Of a stretch of DNA of 64,000 bases, positions 17,113 through 27,294 are shown in pieces. A model generated the notes under the pieces. It was not told the origin of the DNA, did no database searches, and saw nothing but the letters and a program-made list of their open reading frames with translations. The DNA comes from Candidatus Dependentiae bacterium Noda2021 (lineage in GTDB: Bacteria > Babelota > Babeliae > Babelales > Vermiphilaceae): NCBI GenBank assembly GCA_020886235.1, contig AP025250.1:1118715-1182714 (forward strand), in the 5' to 3' direction. The stretch's first letter is position 1; each line of letters opens with the position of its first letter. The position numbers were made by a program, and so were the translations under genes.

Positions 17113-18600
17113 GTGAAGGCGTTGTTGTTAAAAAAATGTGTTTTGATTGGTTTGTTTATAGGTTTTTGTGCTGCTGTGTTTTCAATGCACCGTGAACAGG
17201 AAGAGCCTCTTGAAGAGTCGATTCGTATAGAGTCTATTGTAGATGCCTGGACTAACCAGCTAAGGGGTGGCCGCTTTAATTTGCATGCAGCAGATTTTGC
17301 TGACCTTGATTTGGCGCTTAATTATTTAAGAAGTAGGCAAAATATCACTATGCCTGAAAAGCAGTTGGCCGATATTATAAACGATGAAATACAGCGTCGC
17401 GTGAAAATTAATGAAGGTAAGAAAATTGCGGCAGACCTCGTGGTTTTGGGGGAGGACTTAAATCGTTATGCGCGTTATCCTGATACCATACCCTTGGACG
17501 TGGATTTCTTGCAGAGCTTGTTAAGTAGTGTGGTTACTTACCAAATTGCATCTAATCAATCAGAGGCTTTTTCCGATCTTAAAAATTTGTTGCAAGGTAT
17601 GATCTTCTCTTTGACAGATTATCAAGTTCCCGTGCCAGGGGGCGATAGGCTTGGCGTTAATCAGTTTGCTTTAGTGCCAAAAGATAACCTAGGTAAATTA
17701 GGCTTGTGTCCATTGTATCCCCGTTTAATTGAAATAGGCAATGGTAATCCTCAGCTTGTTGCTTTGCCGGTATTTTACACGACGGTAATTAAAACTCCTG
17801 TTTTAGAATGGCAAACTGAAGAAATACCGGTGCAAAAAACTAAATATCTTACATGCTCTTTGGATCTATCACCGGATCTTTCGTTGCCAAATCTTAAAGT
17901 TGAGTTGTTCCAGCTCAAAACGATTTATCAAGATGAATTTGCCCAAACGGTGGGCGCATGTCCTACGTTAGCGGTGCGCAATGCATTATTGTTGCAGGAT
18001 TTTGTAAACACGGGGCAAGAGACCCTCTTAAAAAATTTACATAATAGCAACAGCGCGCGAGATTTTATCATGAAGCACGGATGTATTACGTGGGCTAACA
18101 TGAAAGAAGTTGAATCTTATTTTTTACAAAATTTTCCTGGCAGGCTCAATAAAAACATTGGATTTATGCCGACTTTGTTGCTTTTAAATGATCAATATAA
18201 CCAAATAACCTATCAGCCGCGGGAAATCTTGGGCCAGGTTGCTGAAATAAAAAATGATATTATTAACGGTCTGCGGCAAGACAAATTTTTTTATAGCTTA
18301 ATTGTAGGCAATGAAGAAAAGGCAATTATGGGTAAAGGCATGGGGCATTATTATACGCTCGGTATTATAAAAAATGGAAACACCGTACAATTTGTGGTCA
18401 CCGATACATTAGCCACTCGTTATTATTTATATGAAGATGCAAAAGAGGTACTTGCCAGTAAAGAGCTTAATTTGTATGAAATAAAAAAAACCCCAAGCTA
18501 TGAGCTTCGCCTTCTTACCTATTTTATTGAAACTGTCCTCAAGGGGTCATCCAATCGCATAGACATTATGCGAGATACGCCACTGCGTCCCAATCAGTAA
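17113..18600 (+). CDS. Exported protein, possible papain-like/Ulp-like cysteine peptidase
   Basis: About 495 residues from GTG 17113, preceded by AGCGAGGTGG; a start at 17059 is possible but less well served. A signal peptide ends near AAVFS and the mature chain begins MHREQEE. The C-terminal half has an arrangement that could be a cysteine-peptidase triad: Cys in GACPTLAVRNALLLQDF, then His in GKGMGHYYTLGIIKNGN and Asp in FVVTDTLAT. The Cys motif resembles NxCGPxAxxNAL seen in several peptidase families. This is pattern reading, not a family match. It adjoins the candidate origin, and its 3' end overlaps the convergent udg gene by 7 bp. Confidence 0.6.
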   Translation: MKALLLKKCVLIGLFIGFCAAVFSMHREQEEPLEESIRIESIVDAWTNQLRGGRFNLHAADFADLDLALNYLRSRQNITMPEKQLADIINDEIQRRVKINEGKKIAADLVVLGEDLNRYARYPDTIPLDVDFLQSLLSSVVTYQIASNQSEAFSDLKNLLQGMIFSLTDYQVPVPGGDRLGVNQFALVPKDNLGKLGLCPLYPRLIEIGNGNPQLVALPVFYTTVIKTPVLEWQTEEIPVQKTKYLTCSLDLSPDLSLPNLKVELFQLKTIYQDEFAQTVGACPTLAVRNALLLQDFVNTGQETLLKNLHNSNSARDFIMKHGCITWANMKEVESYFLQNFPGRLNKNIGFMPTLLLLNDQYNQITYQPREILGQVAEIKNDIINGLRQDKFFYSLIVGNEEKAIMGKGMGHYYTLGIIKNGNTVQFVVTDTLATRYYLYEDAKEVLASKELNLYEIKKTPSYELRLLTYFIETVLKGSSNRIDIMRDTPLRPNQ

Positions 18601-19181
18601 CGCGCTTGGTTAGCAATGGTCACCACGTGTTTAAGATCTTCAAATAAGGTGGCTAATTCACGCGGGTTGCGCAAAATATATGCTGGGTGAAAGGTTGGTA
18701 CGACAGGAATTGATTCATAGTGTTGAATTTTCCCGCGTACAGCGCTGATCTTTATGGTGTAATCGTTAAGCAGGCCTTGTAGTGCTGATGCGCCGAGAGT
18801 GCAAATTATCGCGGGTTGTATAATTTTAATTTGGTTTACTAGCAATAAACTCTTGCACGTTTGGCTTTCAAGTGGAAAAGGTTTACGGTTTTCAGGTGGG
18901 CGACATTTTACAATATTGGTTATAAATACTTCGCTACGAGATGTGTCTAATGCCTCGAGAAGTTTATTGAGAAGCTTGCCTGATCGACCCACAAATGGCA
19001 GCCCTTGTTTATCCTCATCTTGACCAGGGCCTTCGCCAATAATCATTAGTTTAGCGTCTGGATTGCCTTGCCCAAAGACGACATTTGTGCGCCCAAGTAG
19101 ACCCAATGGGCACATGGTACATTTAATGTATGGCGCGTACAGTTGATTGAGTAATTGTTGTTTATATTCTTGTGGTGTCAT
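18594..19181 (-). CDS. Uracil-DNA glycosylase, family 4 (iron-sulfur type)
   Basis: A 195-residue enzyme that removes uracil from DNA. The N-terminal CTMCPLG, a third Cys in KCRPPENRKP and a fourth (SQTC) match the 4Fe-4S ligands of family 4 enzymes. The active-site loop is GEGPGQDEDKQGLPFVGRSG, and the C-terminal motif is HPAYILRNP. Length is typical. A start supported by family alignment is ATG 19181. It overlaps the end of the convergent 17113-18600 gene by 7 bp. It is one of several base-excision repair genes in the window. Confidence 0.93.
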   Translation of the reverse strand: MTPQEYKQQLLNQLYAPYIKCTMCPLGLLGRTNVVFGQGNPDAKLMIIGEGPGQDEDKQGLPFVGRSGKLLNKLLEALDTSRSEVFITNIVKCRPPENRKPFPLESQTCKSLLLVNQIKIIQPAIICTLGASALQGLLNDYTIKISAVRGKIQHYESIPVVPTFHPAYILRNPRELATLFEDLKHVVTIANQARY

Positions 19182-19254
19182 GAAGTTTTATATAGGACGG
19201 TTATAGTTGTTTATGACACAGTATAACCGTCTTTTTTATTGATTCAATTGTCAG

Positions 19255-20594
19255 TTATGTCAGTATAAATTGGGTAAGCAAATTTACCCATCTATTTTGC
19301 TGTGCGAATTTAGTTTGTTTGTAGGACTGGTGAATTTTTCGATCAGGAAAGTAAATTGCCAAGCCACTTGCTTGTGCAAGGTTAGGGCCGGCAACATTCT
19401 CAATAACCACGTCCTTAATTATCTCAAGGCCTGTTTCAAGCGTTGCTCTTAATTGGTGTAACATGCTAATTTTTTTATTTTGATCATGCATGTCAAATCG
19501 ATAGAGGTTGGCAAGGAGATTTTTGTAGAAATGGGCTAAATCAATATAACTACTCAGATCAAAATGGGTGCAGTATGATGGACTTTTGCAATAGGTAATT
19601 GCGTTTTTTACAGAATAGCTACGCTGTTGGTTTATGCTATCAATAAGCAAGCTTGAAACCTCATTTATATTTTGCTCAAGCAGATCGAGTTTTCCTAAAT
19701 CAATAGCAGATTGCGTGTAATCGTTGGTTATTTTGCTGTAGGTCGTTTTGTAAGATGTTACGATATGCTTTGCAAATGTACGCATATCGGGTGGTGTTGG
19801 ATTTAGGTAAGGTTCTAGCAGTTCTTTATAATTATAACCAGGCCCAAGCACAACTTCTTGAGAAGATACTAAATAATCTGCAAAAGGCTTTACGATATTT
19901 GCAACTTCTAGCATTGACATCAAGCAGGCATCAAACACAACCATGTCAAGTTTTCGACCGATTTTTTCAGTCATTTTGGTCAATGCATATTCAAGTTTTT
20001 GGTTAGTAAGGTAATTACCGGTAATATCATCCCAGCAAATGCCACGTGGGTCAGCGGCTGGGCGCTCTATGAGTTGGAGAAAATCGACACTTCTATCAAG
20101 TTCAAGTTTGTGAATCAAGGGTTGAAGTGAAATAACTTTGCAGTATCAACGGCATATCCATTTTGAGGGTCGATGATACCATATCCATGATTCCAAAAAA
20201 TAAAGACATATTTTTTTGCGGGGCAGTTATCTACACACCATGAAAAGAAGGAGATAGCAGTTTGTGGATCACCACTGTCCATGCGTTGGCTTGTTGGGTC
20301 ATTTGCATTAACGTGATTGATTTTATTTGGTTCAATGTAATAACGACGTGAAACTTTTTTATTGCCATTAAGCCGTATGTCTAAATGCACTGCTATGTGT
20401 AAGTTTTGGTTCGATCCAATCGCGGCCATTTGTTTAATGTTGCGAGGAGCAAATCCAGCCAAATTATTAATACCTGCCATGAACACACATACCAGGGTGT
20501 CTGCCATTTGATGCATTGTTGTTTGAATGGTGCATTGGGTTAGCAAAGCCATGCACAACAGGCTATATTTTGAGCGTAATAACGAATGCAGCAT
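19255..20594 (-). CDS. Clostripain family (C11) cysteine peptidase, exported, apparent frameshift
   Basis: Two overlapping frames, 20594-20115 and 20118-19255, together give one C11 peptidase of about 446 residues. The first has a signal peptide (start ATG 20594, AGAGGAG site), the region DTLVCVFMAGINNLAGFA and the catalytic His motif FIFWNHGYG. The second has GICWDDITGNYLT and the catalytic Cys motif VVFDACLMSMLEVA. The frame is lost at an AAA run (20137-20139); adding one A joins AVDTAK to VISLQPLIHKLE without a stop. No start with a ribosome site exists for the second part. C11 peptidases are self-activating and secreted. Sequencing error or real inactivation are both possible; error is favoured by similar cases in the window. 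Confidence 0.82.
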
Positions 20595-20649
20595 TACAGC
20601 AACTCCTCTTTAATATATTTGCTGTAATACTATGAATTTTTACCCGTGA

Positions 20650-21834
20650 TTAGCAATAATTTTTTGAACTTATCGTTTTTGAGTACGCAACTTGGTTAAA
20701 CCAAGCAAGACTGAACGTCAATCCAAAACTCAGTTGAAAATCTAGAAAGAATAAATAAAACGGGTTGGCCAAAAGCACCGCTAAACTTACTAACGTAACT
20801 AAGTGTAAATAGTGTATCGGTTTGTTGCAGAGTGTGGCAATTTTATACACTAAAAACATCCCTAGAGCGCGCACGAATGAAACGCTAGACCACGTCAAAA
20901 AGCTATAAGAGATTACACAAGCAATTAACATGATCTGCTTTGTATTATAGGATAACGGAGTTACGGATAATAACATCTGTAAAATCATTATAACAATAAT
21001 TAAGTGTAAGCCAGATCGCGCCAGATAGTGTGATACACCCCATTGTTTAAAACGCTCTTTTATTTCTTTTTCCTCGCCGATCCTATTTCCCCAAAACAAG
21101 GTGCTAATAGTTGAGAAGGCATTACTGCTGTTACCTATTCTTGCAAATATTTTTTCTCGTAATGCGTGTATCGCTCTTTTTAATGAATAAGTGGGTCTAT
21201 TGATAAGTTTGTAGTCTAAGGTGTTGGTAAATGCTGATGCACTTATACCTTCCTTGTACAGATAATACAAAAAAGAACTTTTCGCGCGCGGTATGCAGAT
21301 ATTATAAATAATCACTTCATCTGAAACAAGCAGGCTACCAACAGAATTTGTGTAAATCTGAAGTTTGTGATTTGCATCACTACTTGTTTTGTCGTTAAAG
21401 GTTAATTTTTTTATCTCAATAATGACTTTGTATTTAAATGTGGCATTGGTTGTTGGTTGAATATCATCAATTACGCCTAATGCTGAGAGGCGAATATTCT
21501 GAACATTCGTTAAAAAAGTTGTGTGATGAGCTATAAAGCTGTGAGTGTGGTAGCTGCCTAGGGTGAACACTAAACCAAACATAAACAGTTTTTGAAGCGC
21601 TTGCGTTGGTGCATAAATTAACCCTAGCAGTGATAATGCACAAGCAATCGTAAGGTAACTAGCATTAATGGAATAACTATGCAGCGCAATAGCAGCCATA
21701 AACACTGCTGTTGTTGGTAGTAAAAAGTGTGTATCAAACCAAATAAAGTGACGACGAAAAAAGGAAGAAAACTGCTCAAAGCTCATAATGCATATTAGAA
21801 AAAACAATAATACAGTATTAATTTTTCTAATCAT
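20650..21834 (-). CDS. comEC: ComEC/Rec2-like DNA-uptake channel, short form
   Basis: A 394-residue multi-pass membrane protein. The N-terminal part (two to three membrane helices, then a soluble OB-like stretch around residues 110-190) fits the ComEC N-terminal domain. The middle holds the Competence domain signature in altered form: GVSHYLARSGLHLIIVI, then SVSFVRALGMFLVY and NPFYLFFLDFQLSFGLTF. Full ComEC proteins continue with more helices and often a metallo-beta-lactamase domain; this one stops about 22 residues after the last motif. It may be a minimal form or truncated. ComEC passes single-stranded DNA across the inner membrane. Only the secretin and PilM/N-like genes here hint at an uptake system. 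Confidence 0.75.
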   Translation of the reverse strand: MIRKINTVLLFFLICIMSFEQFSSFFRRHFIWFDTHFLLPTTAVFMAAIALHSYSINASYLTIACALSLLGLIYAPTQALQKLFMFGLVFTLGSYHTHSFIAHHTTFLTNVQNIRLSALGVIDDIQPTTNATFKYKVIIEIKKLTFNDKTSSDANHKLQIYTNSVGSLLVSDEVIIYNICIPRAKSSFLYYLYKEGISASAFTNTLDYKLINRPTYSLKRAIHALREKIFARIGNSSNAFSTISTLFWGNRIGEEKEIKERFKQWGVSHYLARSGLHLIIVIMILQMLLSVTPLSYNTKQIMLIACVISYSFLTWSSVSFVRALGMFLVYKIATLCNKPIHYLHLVTLVSLAVLLANPFYLFFLDFQLSFGLTFSLAWFNQVAYSKTISSKNYC

Positions 21835-22058
21835 ACCGCATTATTGTGGTGTTGTCATATGTGTGCATTTTTGCTTGTTGTGTTGTGCAACGGCTTAATT
21901 ACCAAAAAACTTTTACCCATGCTCCTTGCCTTATGTAATTGCATTAAGATAAACTTGTCACAAGTTTCTAACAGCCATGCAACAAGTATATTAGCAGTAA
22001 ACAATAAACGTTTAATGTTCTTGGTGTAAATGGTGTATGCAAGGTTAAGAGGTATGTA

Positions 22059-24818
22059 ATGAAGAAGATATTTGTTTTTTTTCTGCTCACAACTGCGTGG
22101 ATGGGGCATGCGGTTAATAATGATTGTAAAGAACCACTAAAGGAAATTATGAAAGTTGATAAACAACCAGAAACTCATGTACATAAAAAAGTTTTATCAA
22201 ACGGCATGACGGTGCTTGTACGTGTGGTAAACACGCTACCCAAGGTAGTACTTGAAATGTGGTATAATGTCGGTTCAAAAGATGAAAAAACCGGCGAAAA
22301 AGGCATTGCGCATTTGATTGAACACATGATATTCAAAGGTACTGATGAGATGTCTGAGTCAGACATCAATAAAATTGCCCACGATATTTTTTCAGGATAC
22401 ATAAACGCTTCCACATCATTTGATTTTACTAACTATTTATGGAAAATTCCTTCGCACTATTGGAAGGATGTGTTACCGTTGATGGCTGATTCCATGAAGA
22501 ACGTAAGCTTTAAAGAAGATCATTTAAGTTCTGAGATGAAAGCGGTGATCCAAGAATTAAAAATGTATCGCGATAGTTATCAGCGCTCCTTAATCATGGA
22601 TCATATGTTACCCGCAATATTTACCGGCCACCCGTATCAGTATCCTATTATTGGATTTAAACAAGACTTGTGGAATGCGCATGCCGACGATTTACGAGAA
22701 TTTTATCAAAAGCATTATCTTCCCAATAACGCAACATTAGTTGTTGTTGGTGATGTTAATCCCGAAGAAGTGTTTGTAGAGGCTGAAAAAAACTTTGGTT
22801 CAATTAAGCCAAATCCTGATTATAAAAAAGAAACATTTTACTTCCACAATGATTTGTCGGCCAAACAAGTTACTCTTGTCAGAGACGTAAATCAGCCTGT
22901 GGTAATGCTAAGTTGGGTTGTGCCGGGCAAAACGCAACAGGTTGATCAAATTATGGACATTGTTGCATTGATTTTAGGTACCGGTAAAGGATCGCTCCTT
23001 AAACTTAAATTAATGGATGAGCTGCAACTGGTAACTTCAATCGAAGCTTTTTCATTTTTACTTTTTGAGCATGGATTATTCTTTATAGCATTTGAGCCAA
23101 AACATTACCAAGACACTGAAAAAATTATCACGCTTATTAATGAACAAATTGCTGAGTTGGTTAAATCTGGCATCAAAAAACCTGAATTAACACGAGCAAT
23201 TAAAAAAGCGCAAATGGAGTACTACTCAACGCTAGAAGACATTGAGTCTCAAGCATATGAAATTGGTAAAGCATTTTTGGCAACACAAGATGAAAATTAC
23301 ATTTTCAATTATTTGCAAGATCCAACACCTGAGTTAGGTGAACAGGTCAGAACAATACTTGCTGATTATCTCCGCCCAGAAGTGATGCATAAAGGGATCT
23401 TGCTACCGGCTAACGAAAAAGAAAAAAAAGAATTAGCCAAATTACAACACATTTCAGATCAGGAAGATCAAAAGATTTTAGATATGCACGTTAGAACGTC
23501 TCCAATAGAAGAGCCGCGTCTTGCAGAAACAATGAAGCCACGAGCTGCGCAAGCATTTAACTTTCCCCACGCAAAAACGGCTTGTTTATCTAATGGTTTA
23601 AATCTTTTGTATTACGACAATAAAAATACACCTAAAATTGATATTGTTATCGATTTTAAGGCCAAGTCTTTTTATGACCCTGCTGGTTATGAAGGACTTA
23701 ATACCTTTATGAGTAGTTTACTTTCTGAGGGCACCCAAAAATATAGTGCCGCACAATTAGCTCAAGAGTTAGAGTCGCGCGGGATGTCATTCTCTGCAGG
23801 CCCGGGCAAAGCAGTCTTTTCAATGTTGAGCGCAGACTTTGAAAAAGGTTTGGAATTGCTCAAAGAGATTTTATTGCATCCACGATTTGATGAAAAAGAA
23901 ATTGAAAAAATTCGTCATCAACTTTTAGTTAATTTAAAAAACTTCTGGGATGAACCCAAAGCATTTGCAGGCCAGTTAATTTCTGAGTGTATTTACAAGG
24001 GCCACCCCTACAGCAAAAATTCACTTGGTAGTATAGAAACAATTACTAAGATTACAAAAAAAGACATCATTAATGCATACAAGCAGTTCATAACACCTCA
24101 AGGCACTACGATGGCTATTGTGGGTGACTTGCTCGATTATAATGTACAAGAAGTTGTACGAAAAATATTTGGTGACTGGAATGGTGAGCCTGTTAAAGAG
24201 ATTACATTCCCTGTTGTGGTTAAACAAAAACCGACAGAAATCTGTTACCCAATTAATCGTGATCAAGTGGTTCTTGCATTTGTAGGGTTGTCTGTTGATA
24301 GAAAAAATCCTGATTATGATAAATTGCTTCTTTTTGATCAGTTGTTAAGTGGCGGGGCATTAGGATCTATGCATTCATTGCTCTTCAGGTTGCGTGAGCA
24401 ATCGGGCCTCTTCTACACAATTGGTGGGTCATTAGTTTCACAAGCAAACGAACAGCCAGGCTTAGTACTGGTAAAAACCATTGTTTCAAAAGACCGTCTT
24501 GAGGAAGCCGAAAAAGCCATTAAAAATACCCTCAGAACGGCACTTGAAAATATTACTCCAAGTGAGTTCGAGGCGGGCAAACAAGCAATAACTCATTCAC
24601 TGGTATCTAACTTTGAATCCAATCAAAGTACTGCAGAAGCATTCTTATGGCTCAAGCGCTACGGTTTCCGCGCTGATTTTTTTGACAAGCGTGGCGAACA
24701 GCTTGCAAAAATTAGCTTGACTCAAATGGAAGAAGCGGTGAAAAAAGTACTCAATGCAGATGAGTTGATTACCGTGAAAATTGGAAGAGTTGATAAGTCG
24801 GTGAAAAACGCGGCTTAA
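22059..24818 (+). CDS. M16 family zinc metallopeptidase (two-domain, exported)
   Basis: A 919-residue pitrilysin/insulinase-type peptidase. It starts at ATG 22059 with AAGAGGT upstream, and a signal peptide (MKKIFVFFLLTTAWMGHA) places it in the periplasm. The N-terminal half has the inverted zinc motif HLIEHMIFKGT (HxxEH) and the downstream glutamate ligand region (AVIQELKMYRDS). NASTSFDFTNY matches the conserved substrate-strand motif. The C-terminal half (from about residue 500, FPHAKTACLSNGLNLLYYD) is a second M16 unit without the HxxEH, as in other fused members. The enzyme degrades peptides in a closed chamber. A strong terminator separates it from convergent ftsZ. Confidence 0.93.
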   Translation: MKKIFVFFLLTTAWMGHAVNNDCKEPLKEIMKVDKQPETHVHKKVLSNGMTVLVRVVNTLPKVVLEMWYNVGSKDEKTGEKGIAHLIEHMIFKGTDEMSESDINKIAHDIFSGYINASTSFDFTNYLWKIPSHYWKDVLPLMADSMKNVSFKEDHLSSEMKAVIQELKMYRDSYQRSLIMDHMLPAIFTGHPYQYPIIGFKQDLWNAHADDLREFYQKHYLPNNATLVVVGDVNPEEVFVEAEKNFGSIKPNPDYKKETFYFHNDLSAKQVTLVRDVNQPVVMLSWVVPGKTQQVDQIMDIVALILGTGKGSLLKLKLMDELQLVTSIEAFSFLLFEHGLFFIAFEPKHYQDTEKIITLINEQIAELVKSGIKKPELTRAIKKAQMEYYSTLEDIESQAYEIGKAFLATQDENYIFNYLQDPTPELGEQVRTILADYLRPEVMHKGILLPANEKEKKELAKLQHISDQEDQKILDMHVRTSPIEEPRLAETMKPRAAQAFNFPHAKTACLSNGLNLLYYDNKNTPKIDIVIDFKAKSFYDPAGYEGLNTFMSSLLSEGTQKYSAAQLAQELESRGMSFSAGPGKAVFSMLSADFEKGLELLKEILLHPRFDEKEIEKIRHQLLVNLKNFWDEPKAFAGQLISECIYKGHPYSKNSLGSIETITKITKKDIINAYKQFITPQGTTMAIVGDLLDYNVQEVVRKIFGDWNGEPVKEITFPVVVKQKPTEICYPINRDQVVLAFVGLSVDRKNPDYDKLLLFDQLLSGGALGSMHSLLFRLREQSGLFYTIGGSLVSQANEQPGLVLVKTIVSKDRLEEAEKAIKNTLRTALENITPSEFEAGKQAITHSLVSNFESNQSTAEAFLWLKRYGFRADFFDKRGEQLAKISLTQMEEAVKKVLNADELITVKIGRVDKSVKNAA

Positions 24819-24848
24819 AGAGTTAAAAGCCACTGCACAAAATGTAAT

Positions 24849-24885
24849 AAAAAAAGGGGGGGATTTATCATCCTCCCCTTTTTGT
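24849..24885. terminator. Bidirectional terminator between the M16 peptidase and ftsZ
   Basis: Stem AAAAAGGGG / CCCCTTTTT with additional internal pairing (GGGGA/TCCT) lies between two convergent genes, with A and T runs on both sides. The eight-G run here is the longest G homopolymer noticed. Confidence 0.8.
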
Positions 24886-24887
24886 TG

Positions 24888-26036
24888 TCAAACTAAATCA
24901 TTATGCGTTGATGATTCACTGCGCATAAATGAAGGAATATCAAGATCGCTTTCAATAGACTCATACACTTGTTCGGTTTGTCGTGCGGGAGCAATTTTAT
25001 CTTGTGCGTCTTGCGGGGCTGGTTTTATTTTTTGCTCAACAGAGACATGAGGTTGAATAGTTTTAAGTTCATTTTTTGAACTAAACCCCGTTGCAATTAT
25101 GGTAACACGAACCTCATCTTGTAACGATTCGTCAACCACAGTACCTAAAATAATTTGTGCTTCTGGGTGTGCCATTTCATAGACTATGGAGGCAGCTTGG
25201 CTTATTTCATGTAAGCTTAGGTTTTTGCTACCCGTTACGTTAAGAAGCACTCCATGCGCGCCTTTAATGCTCATATTTTCAAGCAATGGTGAAGATATAG
25301 CTTCAAGCACTGCTTCTTCGGCACGACGCGCTCCGCGTGCGGTAGCAGTTCCCATAAGAGCAAGTCCACGATCTTTCATGATAGTTCGTACATCTGCAAA
25401 ATCAACGTTAATGTGTCCGGCTTTAGAAATAATATCAGCAATACCTTTGACAGATTGCCCAAGAAGATTATTGATCATGTTAAAAGCATCAACCATGGAA
25501 ACATTTTGATCAACAACATCAAGTAGTTTTTGGTTTGGCACAACAATGAGAGTGTCAACTTCATTTTGGAGTTTTTCAACGACATCTTGTGCAATTTGAG
25601 TTCTCCGTTTTCCTTCGAATATAAAAGGTTTGGTGACAACAGCAATACACAAAATTCCTTTGTCTTTTAACGCTTTAGCAATAACTGGTAATGCGCCAGA
25701 ACCTGTGCCGCCACCCATGCCTGCAGTTAAAAAAACAATATCTGCATCTTCAAGTACGTCCATTATTTTATCAAGGTCTTCTTCTGCAGCACGTTTTCCT
25801 AATTCAGGATTTGCTCCCGTTCCAAGGCCTTTGGTAGATTTAACCCCAAGATGGATTTTTTGTTGAGCAGCAGACATTTCCAACGCTTGTTTGTCAGTGT
25901 TAGCAACAATAAATTCTACACCGTGATACCCTGATTGAATAATACTATTAATAGTATTGCCACCAGCACCACCAATACCTACTACTTTAATCGTTGCACC
26001 GGGCATTTGATAATGCTCAAATTCTAATTCTATCAT
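24888..26036 (-). CDS. ftsZ: Cell division protein FtsZ
   Basis: A 382-residue tubulin-like GTPase that forms the division ring. Present are the N-terminal KVVGIGGAGGNTINSII, the tubulin signature GGGTGSGALPVIAKAL, and the T7 loop with catalytic residues (NVDFADVRTIM). A variable linker follows, ending in the conserved C-terminal peptide DLDIPSFMRS, which binds FtsA. The start has AAGGAGA spaced well from ATG. It ends the ftsQ-ftsA-ftsZ cluster, 25 bp after ftsA. Having FtsZ shows that the organism divides by the classical ring, unlike some other host-dependent groups that have lost it. Confidence 0.97.
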   Translation of the reverse strand: MIELEFEHYQMPGATIKVVGIGGAGGNTINSIIQSGYHGVEFIVANTDKQALEMSAAQQKIHLGVKSTKGLGTGANPELGKRAAEEDLDKIMDVLEDADIVFLTAGMGGGTGSGALPVIAKALKDKGILCIAVVTKPFIFEGKRRTQIAQDVVEKLQNEVDTLIVVPNQKLLDVVDQNVSMVDAFNMINNLLGQSVKGIADIISKAGHINVDFADVRTIMKDRGLALMGTATARGARRAEEAVLEAISSPLLENMSIKGAHGVLLNVTGSKNLSLHEISQAASIVYEMAHPEAQIILGTVVDESLQDEVRVTIIATGFSSKNELKTIQPHVSVEQKIKPAPQDAQDKIAPARQTEQVYESIESDLDIPSFMRSESSTHNDLV

Positions 26037-26061
26037 TTGTTATTCTCCTTACTTGGATCGG

Positions 26062-27294
26062 TTAAAAAAAATCAGAAACCCATGATTTCATTCGTAGATA
26101 AACGCGCTTAACCATTGGCCCTGTGCTTAAATCTTGTAATACGTCACTTTTTAACTTACACATATGAACAATTAATCCATATCCAGTGGCATAAATAGGA
26201 CTGTTTAGAGATTCTGGCATATTTGACCCCGAGCATGGGCGGCCGATACGCACCGGTACTTTAAAAATATCTTGAGCCAGCTCTTTTGCACCACACAGTA
26301 AAGAGCCGCCTCCGGTGATCACAAGACCACTGGGCATGAAAGGCTCAAGATGTTTAGTGCTGATTTCCTCATGAATTAACGAAAACAATTCTTTTGCGCG
26401 TGATTGCAGTATGCGCATAATAATTTTTTGTGTGGTTTGGTAGCTACCATCTTTACCAATATGTTCAACATTTATATATCTGGCATCGTCTAAAAATAGT
26501 GAAGATACAATTCCTATTTCTTTTTTAATGCGTTCGGCATCTTTTAGTGTTGTGTGCAATCCAACAGCAAGATCGTTGGTAAAATGGTTTCCGGCAACCG
26601 GAAGCACCATAGTGTGACGAATACTGTTGTTTTGGTAAAGTGCTAAATCTGATGTACCACCGCCAATGTCTAATACGGCCACGCCAATTTCTTTTTCATC
26701 AGGACTCAATACTGCATCAGCCGATGCTAGTTGCTCAAGAATAATATCTGAGACAGTTACCCCAGCCAGTTGACAGCATTTAATAAGATTTTGAACCGAT
26801 GCAATGGCACCCATTATTATGTGAGCTTGAACTTCGAGCCTCACACCGTGCATACCAAGAGGGTTTTGCACTTTTTCGCGCGAATCAATAATAAAATATT
26901 GGGGCAATACATGTAGAATTTGTTGACCTTCGGGTATTGGTATTGCTTTTGCTGCTGCCAGTGCACTTGCTATATCGTAACTTGAAATTTGTCCATGTTT
27001 GATGGGAACTACCCCATGCGAATTAGTAGAATGTATGTGTCCGCCTGAAATCCCTACACAGGCAGATTCGATGGTTAATCCAGCCATAAGTTCAGCTTCT
27101 TTGACAGCGGTTTTAATTGAATGAATGGTTTTGGCAACGTCAACCACCACGCCTTTTTTTAAACCATCTGAGGGAGCTTTTCCAATGCCTAGGATGGTAA
27201 ATTCATTTTCTATCGCTTGTGCTACCAAAACACATATTTTGGTGGTCCCCACATCAATAGATACAAATGTATTTGCAGAATAATTTTTAACCAC
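26062..27294 (-). CDS. ftsA: Cell division protein FtsA
   Basis: A 410-residue actin-like ATPase that tethers FtsZ to the membrane. Phosphate 1 motif is FVSIDVGTTKICVLVA; phosphate 2 is VAVLDIGGGTSDLALY; the adenosine motif is SGLVITGGGSLLCGAKEL. The C-terminus ends in a predicted amphipathic helix (VYLRMKSWVSDFF), the membrane-targeting sequence of FtsA. The start is GTG 27294 with a G-rich ribosome site, and the gene overlaps the end of the ftsQ-like gene by 8 bp, implying translational coupling. Confidence 0.96.
   Translation of the reverse strand: MVKNYSANTFVSIDVGTTKICVLVAQAIENEFTILGIGKAPSDGLKKGVVVDVAKTIHSIKTAVKEAELMAGLTIESACVGISGGHIHSTNSHGVVPIKHGQISSYDIASALAAAKAIPIPEGQQILHVLPQYFIIDSREKVQNPLGMHGVRLEVQAHIIMGAIASVQNLIKCCQLAGVTVSDIILEQLASADAVLSPDEKEIGVAVLDIGGGTSDLALYQNNSIRHTMVLPVAGNHFTNDLAVGLHTTLKDAERIKKEIGIVSSLFLDDARYINVEHIGKDGSYQTTQKIIMRILQSRAKELFSLIHEEISTKHLEPFMPSGLVITGGGSLLCGAKELAQDIFKVPVRIGRPCSGSNMPESLNSPIYATGYGLIVHMCKLKSDVLQDLSTGPMVKRVYLRMKSWVSDFF

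Noticed and set aside
21844-22029. Small open frames between comEC and the M16 gene
   Set aside because: No ribosome site, unusual composition and frames on both strands; best read as chance openings in a non-coding spacer.
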